NCBI GenBank assembly: GCA_038239195.1
Contig: JBBSEZ010000554.1
Coordinates: forward strand, 1-5,761
Length of the DNA: 5,761 bases
DNA from: JBBSEZ01 sp038239195
GTDB taxonomy: Bacteria > Planctomycetota > Planctomycetia > Gemmatales > Gemmataceae
Direction: 5' to 3'
The translations under genes and the position numbers were made by a program. Below, piece after piece: positions 5,286 to 5,761 of the stretch (position 1 is its first letter; each line of letters begins with the position of its first letter). The notes under the pieces are model-generated. The model was not told where the DNA came from, searched no databases, and saw only the letters and a program-made list of their open reading frames with translations.

Positions 5286-5669
5286 ATGCTGCCGAAGGCG
5301 TGGCGGGGGCTTGGGGTGGCGTGGCTGGCCGTAGCCTGTCTGGCGCTGTTGCCGCTGTTGCCGCTGCCGGCCCAGGAAGCCAAGCTGCGGGCCACCCTCA
5401 AGGGGCACACGAGCTTGGTGATCTCCGTGGCGTACAGCCCAGACGGCAAGACGCTTGCCTCGGCGAGGAGGGACAAGACAATCAGGCTGTGGGACGTGAA
5501 GACGGGCAAGGAGCGCGCCTCCCTCAAGGGCCATCCGGGCATAGTGTCCTCCGTGACGTACAGCCCGGACGGCAAGACGCTAGCCTCGGGGAGCACCGAC
5601 ACGACGGCAAAGCTCTGGGACCAGCCATCTCATGGTCACATAAGGGATCTGCAATGTTGTCTACTTTGA
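5286..5669 (+). CDS. Truncated secreted WD40-repeat protein
   Basis: A 127-residue frame starting at an ATG with AAAGGGG (5272-5278) 7 bases upstream. Residues 1-29 form a signal peptide (hydrophobic WLAVACLALLPLLPLPA, likely cleavage after PA), so the product should be exported. Two WD40 repeats follow with an exact 42-residue period: His41 to Asp70 (KGHTSLVISVAYSPDGKT to RLWD) and His83 to Asp112 (KGHPGIVSSVTYSPDGKT to KLWD). At the DNA level this is a 126-base tandem repeat. WD40 propellers usually need about seven blades. Here homology ends just after KLWD near 5621, and the last 15 residues (QPSHGHIRDLQCCLL) come from unrelated sequence containing the 15-base repeat at 5635-5649. The gene therefore looks cut by insertion or recombination and is unlikely to make a complete propeller. 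The rest may lie beyond the window. Confidence 0.75.
   Translation: MLPKAWRGLGVAWLAVACLALLPLLPLPAQEAKLRATLKGHTSLVISVAYSPDGKTLASARRDKTIRLWDVKTGKERASLKGHPGIVSSVTYSPDGKTLASGSTDTTAKLWDQPSHGHIRDLQCCLL
5635..5649 (+). repeat. 15-base direct repeat GTCACATAAGGGATC, right copy
   Basis: Exact match to 4796-4810. It lies 14 bases past the point where WD40 homology ends, so it probably belongs to whatever interrupted the gene. Confidence 0.6.
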
Positions 5670-5684
5670 AGGCTTCCAAAGTAG
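5661..5684 (+). terminator. Hairpin overlapping the WD40 stop, possible terminator
   Basis: CTACTTTG (5661-5668) and CAAAGTAG (5677-5684) form a perfect 8-bp stem around an 8-base loop, followed by TTTACTCC. The stem is AT-rich and the T-run short, so termination would be weak. It may instead be part of the sequence that interrupted the WD40 gene. Confidence 0.3.
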
Positions 5685-5696
5685 TTTACTCCTGTG

Positions 5697-5740
5697 GAGC
5701 CCGGGCAGGTGAGGCGGCGATGCCTCCGAGGTGCGGGCTC
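5697..5740. repeat. Two-tier inverted repeat near the window end
   Basis: An outer stem, GAGCCCG (5697-5703) with CGGGCTC (5734-5740), and an inner stem, GAGGC (5711-5715) with GCCTC (5722-5726), are separated by symmetrical 7-base gaps and close on a six-base loop. It resembles a structured RNA or cruciform site. I see no gene in 5670-5761 within the window. Confidence 0.4.
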
Positions 5741-5761
5741 GGCGTTGGCTGTAGTCCCAGG

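Noticed and set aside
5434..5590. Repeated TACAGCCC-GACGGCAAGACG blocks considered as a CRISPR-like or mobile repeat
   Set aside because: They are the in-frame 126-base WD40 repeats of a protein gene.
5700..5761. Resemblance of the end of the window (TGTAGTCCCAGG) to the Alu domain of signal recognition particle RNA
   Set aside because: Only a dozen bases match, the expected helices cannot be completed within the window, and short GC-rich words recur by chance.
5731..5761. GTGCG at 5731 as a possible group II intron 5' end
   Set aside because: Five bases are far too short a signal and only 31 bases remain in the window; no intron domain can be seen.

Overview
The base composition (very GC-rich, third codon positions near 90% G/C) and the gene content point to a planctomycete, probably of the Gemmatales/Isosphaerales type. 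The main evidence is a DUF1501 Tat-exported protein next to a secreted DUF1549/DUF1553 protein with cytochrome-like motifs, a pair characteristic of Planctomycetota. A secreted WD40-repeat protein and several tiny accessory ORFs fit the same picture. This assignment comes from family knowledge and recognition, not from a search.

Layout. Positions 1-77 hold the start of a leftward gene that runs off the window edge. Positions 78-274 are a divergent intergenic region with three hairpins. Positions 275-4110 are the core: a two-gene rightward operon with a 23-base gap and a strong ribosome binding site (RBS) before the second gene. Both products carry export signals, so they probably act together outside the cytoplasm, though neither family has an established biochemical role. 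Positions 4128-4941 are a patchwork of small accessory ORFs on both strands: a rightward 58-residue ORF, a leftward zinc-ribbon/coiled-coil pair with near-duplicate start regions, and a start-less CxxC fragment. Positions 4942-5285 contain no gene; they hold GC-rich structured DNA, a 14-bp palindrome framed by direct repeats, and the leader of the next gene. Positions 5286-5669 encode a secreted WD40 protein that stops abruptly after two repeats. The last 90 bases hold two more hairpins.

The left two thirds is a conventional, intact operon. The right third shows gene fragments, a probable frameshift, a truncated repeat protein, and a 15-base direct repeat with one copy at the truncation point. 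That pattern fits a decaying or recombining accessory island better than a coherent new system. I found no CRISPR array, tRNA, rRNA or transposase gene.
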